From an uncultured Odoribacter sp. (GTDB lineage Bacteria; Bacteroidota; Bacteroidia; Bacteroidales; Marinifilaceae), in NCBI GenBank assembly GCA_900541415.1, contig UQJP01000005.1, positions 62,001 through 126,000 on the forward strand: 64,000 nucleotides of DNA, read 5' to 3'. Positions within the stretch are counted from its first letter, which is position 1. Each line of letters begins with the position of its first letter. The notes under the pieces are model-generated. The model saw nothing but the letters and a program-made list of their open reading frames with translations. It was not told the DNA's origin and did not search any database. Below are positions 25,186 to 34,488 of the stretch, one piece after another. Made by a program: the position numbers and the translations under genes.

Positions 25186-26709
25186 ATGCTGAAAAAGATT
25201 CGTATTACGGTTGCGGTGCTTATGTTTGCCGCTATCACATTTTATTTTCTGGATTTTGTGGGAGTGTTGTCCCTGTCATTCCCTAATCTTGCCCGTATCC
25301 AGTTTGTTCCGGCTTTGTTGTCCGGCACATTGGTGGTTTTGGGATTACTTTTGTTGCTGACATTTTTTTTCGGGCGGGTGTATTGTTCGGTGATTTGCCC
25401 GTTAGGGGTATTGCAGGATGTGGTGGCGTGGTTTGCCCGCCGGATAAACCGGAAAAAACGCTATTCTTTCAGCCGGGAGAAAAAACTGCTCCGCTATCTT
25501 GTGCTGGGGGGTGTCGTCGTGTCTTTCTTTTTGGGAGGGACTGTGGCGTTGAGTTTACTCGATCCTTACGGTGCTTTCGGACGGATGACCGTGAATGTGT
25601 TCCGCCCGGTGTATATGGGAATGAATAATTTGGGTGCTGCTATTCTGAATTATTTCGATAATTATTCTTTATACCATACGGATATTTATGTGTTGAGCCT
25701 GTTTTCTTTGTTGACCGGACTTATCACTTTTCTGGTCGTGGCTTTTCTGGCTTATCGTTACGGGCGCACTTATTGCAATACGATTTGCCCGGTGGGGACG
25801 GTATTGGGAGTCGTATCCCGTTGGTCTCTCTGGCGGGTGAGGATCGACCGGGAGGCTTGTGTGAGTTGCGGGCTGTGTGAAAGAAAATGCAAGTCGTCTT
25901 GCATCGATAGTAAAAGTAAGGTTGTCGACGGCAGTCGTTGCGTGGCTTGTTATAATTGCCTGACTTCTTGCCATAAGCAGGCCCTTTCTTATCGTCCTGT
26001 GTGGAAAAAATCAGCGACGGAGCCTGTTTCAGGAAACGATGCCGGAAAACGGCAATTCGTGGCGGCACTGAGTGTGGCTGCTTTGGCCATGATGCCCCGA
26101 AAAACCTGGGCAAAGGGTGTGGCTGCCATAGAAGGAAACAAAGCCTATAAAAAACAGCATCCGCTGAGCCCTCCGGGGGCTGTGAGCGCCGCTCATTTAC
26201 TGGATCATTGCACGGCCTGTCACCTTTGTGTGGCGAAATGCCCGTCGAGAGTGCTGAAACCTGCTTTTATGGAATATGGTGTGGGAGGGATGATGCAACC
26301 TATGATGGATTTTGAGCATGGATTCTGTAATTTCGATTGTACGGTGTGTACGGAAGTGTGTCCCAACGGGGCATTGCTCAGGCTGACAAAGCAGGAGAAG
26401 CACACTTTACAGATGGGACGTGTGGTGTTTGTGGAAGAAAATTGTATTGTCCATACACAAGGAACCAGTTGTGGGGCTTGTTCGGAACATTGCCCGACCC
26501 AGGCGGTGAGCATGCAGCCTTATAAAAACGGATTGACGATTCCTGTTGTAAATCCGGATATTTGTGTGGGATGTGGCGGATGTGAATATGTTTGCCCCGT
26601 GCGTCCTTTCCGGGCTATTTATATTGAAGGGAATCCTGTTCACCAGCAAGCTGTTCCTTTTAAAGAAGCAGAGAAGAAGGAGATAGAGTTGGATGGTTTC
26701 GGTTTCTGA
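25186..26709 (+). CDS. NapH-like membrane ferredoxin fused to a NapG-like ferredoxin
   Basis: 507 residues. The first half is NapH/CcoG-like: four or five membrane helices with two CxxxCPxG sites (CSVICPLG at 67, CNTICPVG at about 197), then two 4Fe-4S motifs (CVSCGLCERKC at 225, CVACYNCLTSC at about 251). A second hydrophobic segment after KRQF (near residue 285, AALSVAALAM) resembles the Tat signal of NapG/MauM proteins. The second half has four more cluster motifs (CTACHLCVAKC at 342, CNFDCTVCTEVC, CGACSEHC, CVGCGGCEYVC). It probably passes electrons from the quinone pool to the exported DUF362 partner. The terminator follows 21 bp after the stop. Confidence 0.88.
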   Translation: MLKKIRITVAVLMFAAITFYFLDFVGVLSLSFPNLARIQFVPALLSGTLVVLGLLLLLTFFFGRVYCSVICPLGVLQDVVAWFARRINRKKRYSFSREKKLLRYLVLGGVVVSFFLGGTVALSLLDPYGAFGRMTVNVFRPVYMGMNNLGAAILNYFDNYSLYHTDIYVLSLFSLLTGLITFLVVAFLAYRYGRTYCNTICPVGTVLGVVSRWSLWRVRIDREACVSCGLCERKCKSSCIDSKSKVVDGSRCVACYNCLTSCHKQALSYRPVWKKSATEPVSGNDAGKRQFVAALSVAALAMMPRKTWAKGVAAIEGNKAYKKQHPLSPPGAVSAAHLLDHCTACHLCVAKCPSRVLKPAFMEYGVGGMMQPMMDFEHGFCNFDCTVCTEVCPNGALLRLTKQEKHTLQMGRVVFVEENCIVHTQGTSCGACSEHCPTQAVSMQPYKNGLTIPVVNPDICVGCGGCEYVCPVRPFRAIYIEGNPVHQQAVPFKEAEKKEIELDGFGF

Positions 26710-26729
26710 CCGTTTGCGTGACACGAAGA

Positions 26730-26780
26730 TAAACAGACTGCCCCAAAAGTGAATATAAAACTTTTGGGGCAGTCTGTTTT
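26730..26780. terminator. bidirectional terminator between the ferredoxin and SulP genes
   Basis: A perfect 19-bp inverted repeat (26731-26749 with 26761-26779, one more A-T pair inside) flanks an 11-base spacer, with TTTT on the plus side and A-run on the other. It ends both convergent genes. Confidence 0.92.
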
Positions 26781-26804
26781 GATGGGTAACTTTGGAATTT
26801 CCGG

Positions 26805-28481
26805 TTACTGTTTTAATAGTTCTTCGCTTCGTCTCAGGGCTTCGTGTATGTTGCTGCAAACATTCGCTTCGCCGATGACCTCTGTGAATCCGGCTTTTTT
26901 AAGCGTTGTGTGTACCTGTTCATTTACCCCGGAAAGGATTACTTTGATCTTTTCTTTCGCCGATAGGCGGTAGAGGCTTTCCAGGTTATGAAGTCCCGTT
27001 GTGTCCATAAATGGAACTTTTCTCATGCGGATGATGCGAATGTCGGGTTTGTCGCCGATTGTTTTCATACATTCGTCGAATTTGTTAGCCACACCGAAAA
27101 AGAACGGGCCGTCTATTTCATATACTTCTACCCCTTTCGGAACGATTAATTTTTCTTCTTCATGGATAATTTCGCTTTCGTGGGAAAGGTCTATCTCATT
27201 TTTAGAAACCGTGATATGGGTTACTTCGCTCATCCGTTTCATGAACAATACCAGAGCCAGCAGCAAGCCCACTTCGATAGCGATAGTCAGGTCGAAGATC
27301 ACGGTCAGCAGGAAGGTGGTCAATAGCACTGCCACATCTGATTTCGAATTTTTCATCAGCGATTTAAAAGTCCGCCATTCGCTCATGTTATAGGCAACGA
27401 TCACCAAAACTCCAGCCAGACAGGCCATAGGGATGTGTTTGGTCAGCGGGCCTAAGAACAAAAGGATCAGCAATAGCACCACGGCATGTATCAGGCCTGC
27501 TATGGGGGTACGTCCCCCGTTGTTGATGTTGGTCATGGTACGGGCAATCGCTCCGGTGGCGGGAATCCCCCCGAAAAACGGGGTGATAATGTTGGCGGCT
27601 CCCTGGGCAATCAGTTCCGTGTTGGAGTTGTGTTGCTGCCCGGTTACCCCGTCGGCAACGGTGGCCGACAGTAACGATTCGATAGCTCCTAATACGGCAA
27701 TGGTGAAAGCTGCGGGTAGAAGCTGGTTTATCGTTTCAATGTTGAATGCCAGTCCTCCGGGAGTGGGAAGCGAAGCGTTAATCTCGAAACGGTCGCCGAT
27801 CGTTTCCAGTCCCGTAATCCCCGCATGATGACGAAGCAGATAGCTGACAACGGTCATCACAATGATTGCAACCAGTGAACCCGGTATTTTTTTTATGAAT
27901 TTCGGGGTAACCACAATCAGCAGTATACTGCCGATGCCCACTCCGAGGGAGAGTAAATTTATCGTGTCGAAACTTTTAAAATAGGCCATCCATTTTGAGA
28001 TGAAATCGGCGGGAACAGATGCCATGTTCAATCCGAACAGGTCTTTGATCTGAGTGGTGAAAATAGTCAGGGCGATACCGCTTGTGAAACCGACAACAAT
28101 TGGATAGGGGATAAAACGGATAATTGTTCCCAGTTTAAAAGCTCCCATCAGCACCAGAATGATCCCTGCCATAACGGTGGCGATGGCCAGTCCTTCCAAT
28201 CCGAATTGCTGGATAATGCCATATACAATCACGATGAAAGCTCCGGTAGGCCCTCCGATCTGTACGGAGCTACCTCCTAAAAACGAAATAATGAATCCGG
28301 CGATAATGGCCGTGATTAATCCTTTTTCCGGGCTTACGCCGGAAGCAATACCGAAAGCAATGGCTAAAGGCAAAGCCACAATCCCAACGATGATTCCTGC
28401 CATGAGGTCGGCAAAGAATTTCTCTTTGTTGTAATTTTTAATTGCACTGAATAGTACAGGTTGAAAATCAAAACGTTTCAT
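26805..28481 (-). CDS. SulP family anion transporter with STAS domain
   Basis: 558 residues. The transmembrane core begins with FFADLMAGIIVGIVALPLAI, then FLGGSSVQIGGPTGAFIVIV and NIITPFFGGIPATGAIARTMTN in part, all typical SulP motifs, with about twelve to fourteen helices. A C-terminal STAS domain covers about residues 440-558 (GVEVYEIDGPFFFGVANKF, MRKVPFMDTTGLHNLESL). It should carry sulfate, bicarbonate or a related anion across the inner membrane. It stands alone, with a -7-like TAATTTTG (28510-28517) about 30 bp upstream on its strand. Confidence 0.95.
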   Translation of the reverse strand: MKRFDFQPVLFSAIKNYNKEKFFADLMAGIIVGIVALPLAIAFGIASGVSPEKGLITAIIAGFIISFLGGSSVQIGGPTGAFIVIVYGIIQQFGLEGLAIATVMAGIILVLMGAFKLGTIIRFIPYPIVVGFTSGIALTIFTTQIKDLFGLNMASVPADFISKWMAYFKSFDTINLLSLGVGIGSILLIVVTPKFIKKIPGSLVAIIVMTVVSYLLRHHAGITGLETIGDRFEINASLPTPGGLAFNIETINQLLPAAFTIAVLGAIESLLSATVADGVTGQQHNSNTELIAQGAANIITPFFGGIPATGAIARTMTNINNGGRTPIAGLIHAVVLLLILLFLGPLTKHIPMACLAGVLVIVAYNMSEWRTFKSLMKNSKSDVAVLLTTFLLTVIFDLTIAIEVGLLLALVLFMKRMSEVTHITVSKNEIDLSHESEIIHEEEKLIVPKGVEVYEIDGPFFFGVANKFDECMKTIGDKPDIRIIRMRKVPFMDTTGLHNLESLYRLSAKEKIKVILSGVNEQVHTTLKKAGFTEVIGEANVCSNIHEALRRSEELLKQ

Positions 28482-28846
28482 GCTATTGTGTTTTTTCTGT
28501 AATGGAATGCAAAATTATAAAAAAATAATTTAAATAAAGCGGTAAGTGCAAGAGTAATGTGTGAGAAGATCGATAGAAAAACGATGAAATGAATCCGGAG
28601 TGGATGATACCGGGGCGGACGATTGTCTGGCCAGACAAAAAAAGGAAGAATGTGGACGCGGGTTACGGATCGTGAAAATGAATATTATTTATTGGCGGAA
28701 CTGTTGTTTTCTCTTTAAAGACGGCTGTTGTGCGGGGTGGGGTGTGGCGTTTTTGTTTTTCATTTTTTAAAAGTGTTTCCAGCTAAGGAGGATTTTTTGG
28801 AATTTGTTTTATTTTTGTCGGATAAATTTCAACATCATTTTTATTT
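28482..28846. other. 365-bp divergent intergenic region with candidate promoters
   Basis: No gene seen. It holds TAATTTTG on the minus strand (28510-28517) for the SulP gene and TATTTTTG on the plus strand (28810-28817), 29 bp before the PurF-like start. Both are exact -7 matches without a correctly spaced TTTG. Confidence 0.45.
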
Positions 28847-30265
28847 ATGAGCGGATTTTTTGGTTGCGTATCGCGCAAAGAGTGTGTCGCCGATGTATTC
28901 TACGGCACAGATTACCATTCTCACTTAGGAACAAAAAAAGCCGGTATGGCATTTTATAACGGAACAGACTTTGTTCGGTCTATCCACAGTATTGAAAGTG
29001 CCTATTTCAGGAATAAATTTGAGCCCGATCTGGAACGGTTTATCGGTTCTTTTTTGGGGATCGGGGTTATCAGTGATATGGAGTCGCAGCCCATTACCGT
29101 GACTTCCCATTTGGGACGTTTTTCTGTGGTAACTGTGGGGCGCATTGATAATCTCGATGAGATCGCGGCTGAGTTGTTGAAAGAAAAAATTCATTTTGCG
29201 GAGTTGTCCGGTTCTTCGATCAATCCCACCGAAGTGGTCAGCATCCTGATCAATAAAGGGGAGACTTTTAAAGAGGGGATAGAGAAAGTGTATGAAATGG
29301 TGAAGGGGTCGTGCTCGTTCCTGATTCTGACGGATAGCTGCGTTTATGCCGCACGTGATAAATTCGGGCGTACGCCGATTATCATCGGTAAAAACGAATT
29401 CGGTTATGTGGTGGCAAGCGAAAGTTCGTCGTTTACGAATCTGGGTTATTCCATTGTGCGGGATTTGGGGCCTCACGAGGCGGTGCGGGTGTCGAAAGAC
29501 GGAATCACTCCTATCATTGCTCCGGGATGCCGCAAACAAATCTGCTCGTTCCTATGGGTGTATTACGGGTATCCTTCGGCTTATTATGAAGGAATCAATG
29601 TGGAAGATGCGCGTTATCGTTGCGGGGCTGCTATGGCGAAACGGGATGAATTGAAAGCTGATTTCGCTGCCGGAATCCCGGATTCCGGGGTAGGGCATGC
29701 CATTGGATATTCCAATGCGAAAGGAATTCCTTATAAAAGGCCGTTTGTGAAATACACCCCCACCTGGCCGCGTAGCTTTATGCCACAAAACCAGAGTATG
29801 CGGGATTTGGTAGCGAAAATGAAGTTGCTGCCGAACGAGGCGTTTACCCGGGGATCGAGGATTGTGTTTCTCGACGATTCGATTGTACGTGGAACTCAGT
29901 TGAAAGACAATGTGGTGAAATTAAAGGAATGCGGTGTGAAGGAAGTGCATATCCGTATTGCCTGCCCTCCGTTGATTTATCCCTGTTGTTTCCTGAATTT
30001 TTCCACTTCGCGTTCTACGTTCGATTTGTTTGCCCGCCGGGTGATCCGCGATCTGGAAGGAACTTCCGAGCTTACGGACGAGATTTTGGAGCCTTATTCC
30101 AATCCCGATTCCGATAAATATAAGGAGATGGTGAGGGTGATGAGCCAGCATCTTCAGCTCGATTCCCTGCAATTCCAGCGTTTGGACGATCTGGTGGAAG
30201 CGATCGGTTTGCCGAAAGAGCAGTTATGCACGCATTGCTGGGATAATTCCAGCTATATGGAGTAA
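28847..30265 (+). CDS. amidophosphoribosyltransferase (PurF) homologue lacking the nucleophile cysteine
   Basis: 472 residues, full length for PurF. N-terminal Ntn glutaminase fold (MSGFFGCVSRKE, then YGTDYHSHLGTKKAGMA and LAxxHGR-like positions replaced), followed by the PRTase domain with the PRPP loop RIVFLDDSIVRGTQL near residue 342 and PDSGVGHAIGYSNAKGIPY near residue 282. In active PurF residue 2 is the catalytic Cys exposed after Met removal (MCG); here it is Ser (ATG AGC GGA). It may use free ammonia, act on another substrate, or be regulatory. Purine synthesis in the cytoplasm is the family role. Single gene with its own terminator. Confidence 0.85.
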   Translation: MSGFFGCVSRKECVADVFYGTDYHSHLGTKKAGMAFYNGTDFVRSIHSIESAYFRNKFEPDLERFIGSFLGIGVISDMESQPITVTSHLGRFSVVTVGRIDNLDEIAAELLKEKIHFAELSGSSINPTEVVSILINKGETFKEGIEKVYEMVKGSCSFLILTDSCVYAARDKFGRTPIIIGKNEFGYVVASESSSFTNLGYSIVRDLGPHEAVRVSKDGITPIIAPGCRKQICSFLWVYYGYPSAYYEGINVEDARYRCGAAMAKRDELKADFAAGIPDSGVGHAIGYSNAKGIPYKRPFVKYTPTWPRSFMPQNQSMRDLVAKMKLLPNEAFTRGSRIVFLDDSIVRGTQLKDNVVKLKECGVKEVHIRIACPPLIYPCCFLNFSTSRSTFDLFARRVIRDLEGTSELTDEILEPYSNPDSDKYKEMVRVMSQHLQLDSLQFQRLDDLVEAIGLPKEQLCTHCWDNSSYME

Positions 30266-30299
30266 CCGGAAACGGCGTGTCCGGTCGTGCTTGAAATAT

Positions 30300-30340
30300 A
30301 TTCCCGTAGGTTTGAACATTCGAAATCTACGGGAATTTTG
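30300..30340 (+). terminator. terminator after the PurF homologue
   Basis: A 14-bp stem (30300-30313 with 30323-30336, one G-U pair) and 9-base loop is followed by TTTTG, 35 bp after the stop. Confidence 0.88.
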
Positions 30341-30739
30341 TTTCAGGAAACACGCCTTTCGGGAAAGGAAAGATCATTCTGCCTGCTATGTTGTTTTATT
30401 TTTAAGTATTTTTAATATTTGTGTCTTAACGGAATATTTCGTGGATGGCGGAGGTTTCCGGATTTTTATTTTTCACCTATTTTATCTATCTTGCCTGTGT
30501 TGCCGTGAGCGTTGCAGCTTGTTGATTGGTAGGATGTTGAGTGGAAGATACGGTTTGAATTGACGGAAAGAGGTGCGTGTGGACATTTATCGGATAAGCC
30601 CGGCGGGAACAATATGGTTTTCGGCTTATTTGTTTTTCTCTTTTTATTTAAATGCTTATTCCACTTTATTTTGAAAGATTAATTATTATTTTTGAACGGG
30701 CAAAGAAACAAATCTAATTTTAATAATTAAACTCGATTT
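30341..30739 (+). other. 399-bp gene-free region upstream of the beta-galactosidase
   Basis: No supported gene. TATTTTTG at 30687-30694 is an exact -7 match 45 bp before the beta-galactosidase ATG; a TTTG lies at 30670-30673 but only 13 bases away. No regulator-binding site could be identified. Confidence 0.45.
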
Positions 30740-33700
30740 ATGAAAAAAATTTTATTATGCTTGGGTGTGTGCTTATCAATGACAGCATTGGCTCAGCAAA
30801 AAGAATGGCTTGATCCGGGTGTAAATGGGATTAACCGTGCCCCTGCAAGGGCGTCTTATTTCGCTTATCCGAGTGAAAAATGTGCCGTGGAAGGGGTGAA
30901 AGAAAATGCTTCCAATTTTTTGTCATTGAATGGTTTGTGGAAATTTAACTGGGTAAAGGATCAAACCGAACGTCCGGTGAATTTTTATAAAACGGATTTT
31001 GAAGATCAGCATTGGGTGGATTTTCCTGTTCCCGGTTTATGGGAGCTGAACGGCTATGGCGATCCGGTATATAAAAATGTGGGTTATGCCTGGTCGAATC
31101 AATTTCGTCCGAATCCGCCGATGGTGGAAACCCGGAATAATCATGTGGGCTCTTACCGCCGCACGATAGATTTACCGGCAGACTGGAAGGGACAGGATGT
31201 GTTTTTGCATGTGGGTTCTGCCACTTCGAATCTTTATGTTTGGGTGAACGGTAAATATGTGGGATACAGTGAAGATAGCAAAGTGGCCGCCGAGTTCGAT
31301 ATTACCAAATATTTGAAACCGGGAAAAAACCTGATCGCTATGCAGGTGTATCGCTGGTGTGACGGCAGTTATCTGGAAGACCAGGATTTCTGGCGTTTAT
31401 CCGGTATCGGACGGGATGTTTATCTCTATGCCCGGAATCCTTTGCATATAGAAGATATTTTTATTGTGCCCGATTTGGATGCGTCCTATAAAGACGGGAC
31501 GTTGGACATCACGGCTTCGGTAAGCCGGAGCGGGGCTGTGGCCGACCTGGTGCTGGAAGACCAGCAGGGGAATGTGGTGGAAAAAGTGACGGTGAAACCC
31601 GACGGGAAAGGCAATATCCATACGGTGATGAAAGTGAGCAATCCTGCTAAATGGAGTGCCGAAGATCCGAATTTGTACCGTTTGTTGGTGACTTTGAAGA
31701 GTAATAGCGGTAAGGTGATCGAGGTGATTCCTCAAGCTGTGGGATTCCGTAAAATTGAGTTGAAAAAGGATTTGGGACAGATTTGGGTGAACGGACAACC
31801 GGTGCTTTTCAAAGGTGCCGACCGTCATGAAATGGATCCGCTGACCGGTTATGTCGTGACTAAAGAACGGATGTTACAGGATATTCGCATCATGAAAGAA
31901 AATAACCTGAATGCGGTGCGTACCTGCCATTATCCCGATGATCCTCTTTGGTATGAATTGTGCGACCAATACGGATTGTATGTGGTTTGTGAAGCGAATC
32001 TCGAATCGCACGGTATGGGTTATGGGGATAGGACTTTGGCAAAAGTGGAATCTTATAAAAAAGCTCATCTGGAAAGAAACCAGCGCATGGTGGAAATTTT
32101 CAAAAACCATCCTTCCATTATTTTCTGGTCGTTGGGTAACGAAGCCGGAGACGGTCCTAATTTCGAGGCCTGCTACCAATGGGTGAAAGAGCGTGACGCC
32201 AGCCGTGCCGTTCAATATGAGCGTGCCGGGGAAGCCGCTCACACGGATGTTGTTTGTCCGATGTATTCAGCTTTGGAAACTCTGGAAAACTATGCGAAAA
32301 ACGATAAGAAATACCGTCCTTTCATCATGTGTGAGTATGCCCATGCCATGGGTAATTCTCAGGGAGGATTTAAAGATTATTGGGATTTGATCCGCAAATA
32401 TCCGAAATTGCAGGGTGGATTTATCTGGGATTTTGTAGATCAGGGGTTGAGAGGATATAGCAAAGACGGCTCGATGATCTATACGTATGGTGGTGATTTT
32501 AACCTGTATGACGGTTCAGACGACAATTTTAACTGTAACGGAATTATCAATCCGGATCGTGTGTTGAATCCGACCATGACCGAGGTGAAAAAGATGTATC
32601 AGTCAATTTGGACTACTCCGGTAGATTTGCAGCAGGGCCTTGTCAATGTATATAACGAAAATTTCTTTACCGATCTTTCCGACTATTACATGGAATGGCA
32701 GGTTCTGGCCGAGGGAGAGCCTGTATTGACGGGTGTTGTGCCCGACCTGAATGTAGCTCCGCAAGAAACCAAACAGGTGAAATTGAATTATGACCTGAAG
32801 GGTCTGAACGGAAAAGAGTTGTTGCTGAATGTGGCTTATAAGCTGAAACGGGCGAAACAACTGATTCCCGCAGGCTGGTTGCAAGCCGAAGACCAGATGA
32901 CGATTGTGCCTTATAAGGCTTTCAATGCTGTTATCGCAGAGAACAATCAAACCGTGAAGGTGGATGAGGATTTGGTGCATGTTGTCTTTACGACGGATGA
33001 AACGAAAGTGACTTTCGATAAACGTAGCGGGTGGATTAGAGGACTTTCCATGAATGGGCTGGATATGATCGAATATGGCTATTCTCTCCGTCCTAATTTC
33101 TGGCGTGCCCCGACCGATAATGATATGGGAGCTAATTTGCAGAACCGTTTCCGGGTTTGGAAAGAGCCGGAAATGAAGAAAACCGGTTTCAAGGTGGAGC
33201 AGAAGGGTAATAATGCTTTGGTGACTGTGAACTATGATATGCCTGCGCTGTCGGCTAAGTTGCAGATGACGTATGAGATCAATTATAAGGGTGAAATCCG
33301 TATCTCGGAAGCGATGACCGTGGATAAGAGCAAGGAAAAGATGCCGAACCTGTTCCGTTTCGGTATGCAGTTGGTGATGCCGGGACAGTTCGACCGTATC
33401 GATTATTACGGACGTGGTCCTGTTGAAAATTACAGCGACCGCCATTTCAGCCAGAATATAGGGCGCTATCAGCAGTTGGTGAAAGACCAGTATTTCCCCT
33501 ATATCCGTCCTCAGGAATCCGGAACGAAAACGGACATCCGTTGGTGGAAACTGACCGATATTGACGGACGCGGGCTGATGATCCGTTCCGATGTGCCTTT
33601 CTCGGCTTCCGCTTTGAACTATTTGCAGGAAGATCTGGATGATGGAGTGCGGAAAGCACAGCGTCATTCCGGTGAATTGAAACCACGCGACCTGACAACT

Positions 33701-33832
33701 TTGTCGTTCGATTTAAGACAGTTGGGATTGGGCGGACGCGATAGCTGGGGTGCCTGGGCATGGCCGAAATACCAGATGCCATACGCTGATTATACCTTTA
33801 ATGTGGTACTTACTCCGATTAGAAAACGGTAA
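30740..33832 (+). CDS. secreted GH2 beta-galactosidase
   Basis: 1030 residues, LacZ-type length. A signal peptide (MKKILLCLGVCLSMTALA) sends it to the periplasm. Domains in order: sugar-binding domain (residues about 60-230), immunoglobulin-like domain, GH2 TIM barrel with acid/base Glu468 in SLGNEAGDG and nucleophile Glu532 in CEYAHAMGNS, then QGGFIWDFVDQGL, a linking domain, and the Bgal small domain with FWRAPTDND near residue 790. It should release terminal beta-galactose from oligosaccharides imported to the periplasm. It is not beside a SusCD pair, so it may serve several pathways, including the mucin-type locus downstream. Confidence 0.95.
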   Translation: MKKILLCLGVCLSMTALAQQKEWLDPGVNGINRAPARASYFAYPSEKCAVEGVKENASNFLSLNGLWKFNWVKDQTERPVNFYKTDFEDQHWVDFPVPGLWELNGYGDPVYKNVGYAWSNQFRPNPPMVETRNNHVGSYRRTIDLPADWKGQDVFLHVGSATSNLYVWVNGKYVGYSEDSKVAAEFDITKYLKPGKNLIAMQVYRWCDGSYLEDQDFWRLSGIGRDVYLYARNPLHIEDIFIVPDLDASYKDGTLDITASVSRSGAVADLVLEDQQGNVVEKVTVKPDGKGNIHTVMKVSNPAKWSAEDPNLYRLLVTLKSNSGKVIEVIPQAVGFRKIELKKDLGQIWVNGQPVLFKGADRHEMDPLTGYVVTKERMLQDIRIMKENNLNAVRTCHYPDDPLWYELCDQYGLYVVCEANLESHGMGYGDRTLAKVESYKKAHLERNQRMVEIFKNHPSIIFWSLGNEAGDGPNFEACYQWVKERDASRAVQYERAGEAAHTDVVCPMYSALETLENYAKNDKKYRPFIMCEYAHAMGNSQGGFKDYWDLIRKYPKLQGGFIWDFVDQGLRGYSKDGSMIYTYGGDFNLYDGSDDNFNCNGIINPDRVLNPTMTEVKKMYQSIWTTPVDLQQGLVNVYNENFFTDLSDYYMEWQVLAEGEPVLTGVVPDLNVAPQETKQVKLNYDLKGLNGKELLLNVAYKLKRAKQLIPAGWLQAEDQMTIVPYKAFNAVIAENNQTVKVDEDLVHVVFTTDETKVTFDKRSGWIRGLSMNGLDMIEYGYSLRPNFWRAPTDNDMGANLQNRFRVWKEPEMKKTGFKVEQKGNNALVTVNYDMPALSAKLQMTYEINYKGEIRISEAMTVDKSKEKMPNLFRFGMQLVMPGQFDRIDYYGRGPVENYSDRHFSQNIGRYQQLVKDQYFPYIRPQESGTKTDIRWWKLTDIDGRGLMIRSDVPFSASALNYLQEDLDDGVRKAQRHSGELKPRDLTTLSFDLRQLGLGGRDSWGAWAWPKYQMPYADYTFNVVLTPIRKR

Positions 33833-33856
33833 TTATCCCGTTTTTCCGATAAAATG

Positions 33857-33887
33857 AAAGGGCGGCTCTATATGGGCTGCCCTTTTT
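33857..33887. terminator. terminator shared by the beta-galactosidase and outer-membrane barrel genes
   Basis: AAAGGGCGGC (33857-33866) pairs with GCTGCCCTTT (33876-33885, one G-U), followed by TT. It overlaps the stop of the convergent minus-strand gene. Confidence 0.82.
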
Positions 33888-34461
33888 AATATCCGAATAT
33901 CCACGACACTCCGAAACTAATGGACAAAAGTTGAAAGTCCCAGCGATTGAATTTTAAGTTTTTACTGTCAGAGTGGATGTTGATATTTCTATTTTCCAGA
34001 GTGGAAAGAGTTACTTCCGTGGCAAAGCCGTTTTTAATTCGTATGTATAGTCCCGGTTTCAGGGTGGTTGTCCACAGGAAATGCCGCCCGTCATGATCGG
34101 CTTTCAATATGCTTTGTCCCCATCCCGGCCCTGTTTCAAGCTGGAGAAAAAAACGGAGGACTTCCCCTTTTGAGTAATAGCGTATATAAGGCAGGCTTTC
34201 CAGGGTGTATTGATGTCCCTTGTCATCGGTCATGTATTCATATCCCAGATTCAATCCCACACAACATTGGCGGAGTATGAAATAACCCGGAGATACTGTG
34301 AATTTCAATGTGTATCCCAGGTCTTTCCGTCCCCAGTCCTGAATGGCTCGCCCTCCTCCTACGTAATTCAGACGGGCTCCCAGCACAAATTCTCCACCAT
34401 ACTGGGCATGGGCTGCAACACAGCATTCAAGCAGGAGAAATAAAAGAAATATCTTTTTCAT
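33886..34461 (-). CDS. small outer-membrane beta-barrel protein
   Basis: 191 residues. A signal peptide ends at AHAQ; the rest alternates hydrophobic and polar residues in about eight strands (FVLGARLNYVGG, YTLKFTVSPGYFI, CVGLNLGYEYMTD, LRFFLQLETGPGWG, ending LLSISFGVSWIFGY with a terminal aromatic, as needed for barrel insertion). No named family is certain; it looks like a porin-type/OmpA-barrel-like protein common in Bacteroidetes. It lies 27 bp after the AI-2E transporter gene on the same strand and may be cotranscribed with it. Confidence 0.75.
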   Translation of the reverse strand: MKKIFLLFLLLECCVAAHAQYGGEFVLGARLNYVGGGRAIQDWGRKDLGYTLKFTVSPGYFILRQCCVGLNLGYEYMTDDKGHQYTLESLPYIRYYSKGEVLRFFLQLETGPGWGQSILKADHDGRHFLWTTTLKPGLYIRIKNGFATEVTLSTLENRNINIHSDSKNLKFNRWDFQLLSISFGVSWIFGY

Positions 34462-34488
34462 AAAGCGGCTTGTGTTAATTGGTTCCCG

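Noticed and set aside
30291..30563. 90-codon frame after the PurF homologue
   Set aside because: It begins inside the terminator hairpin and has no recognisable features.
32603..33667. 354-codon minus-strand frame within the beta-galactosidase
   Set aside because: Antisense to a well-supported GH2 gene with catalytic residues in place.
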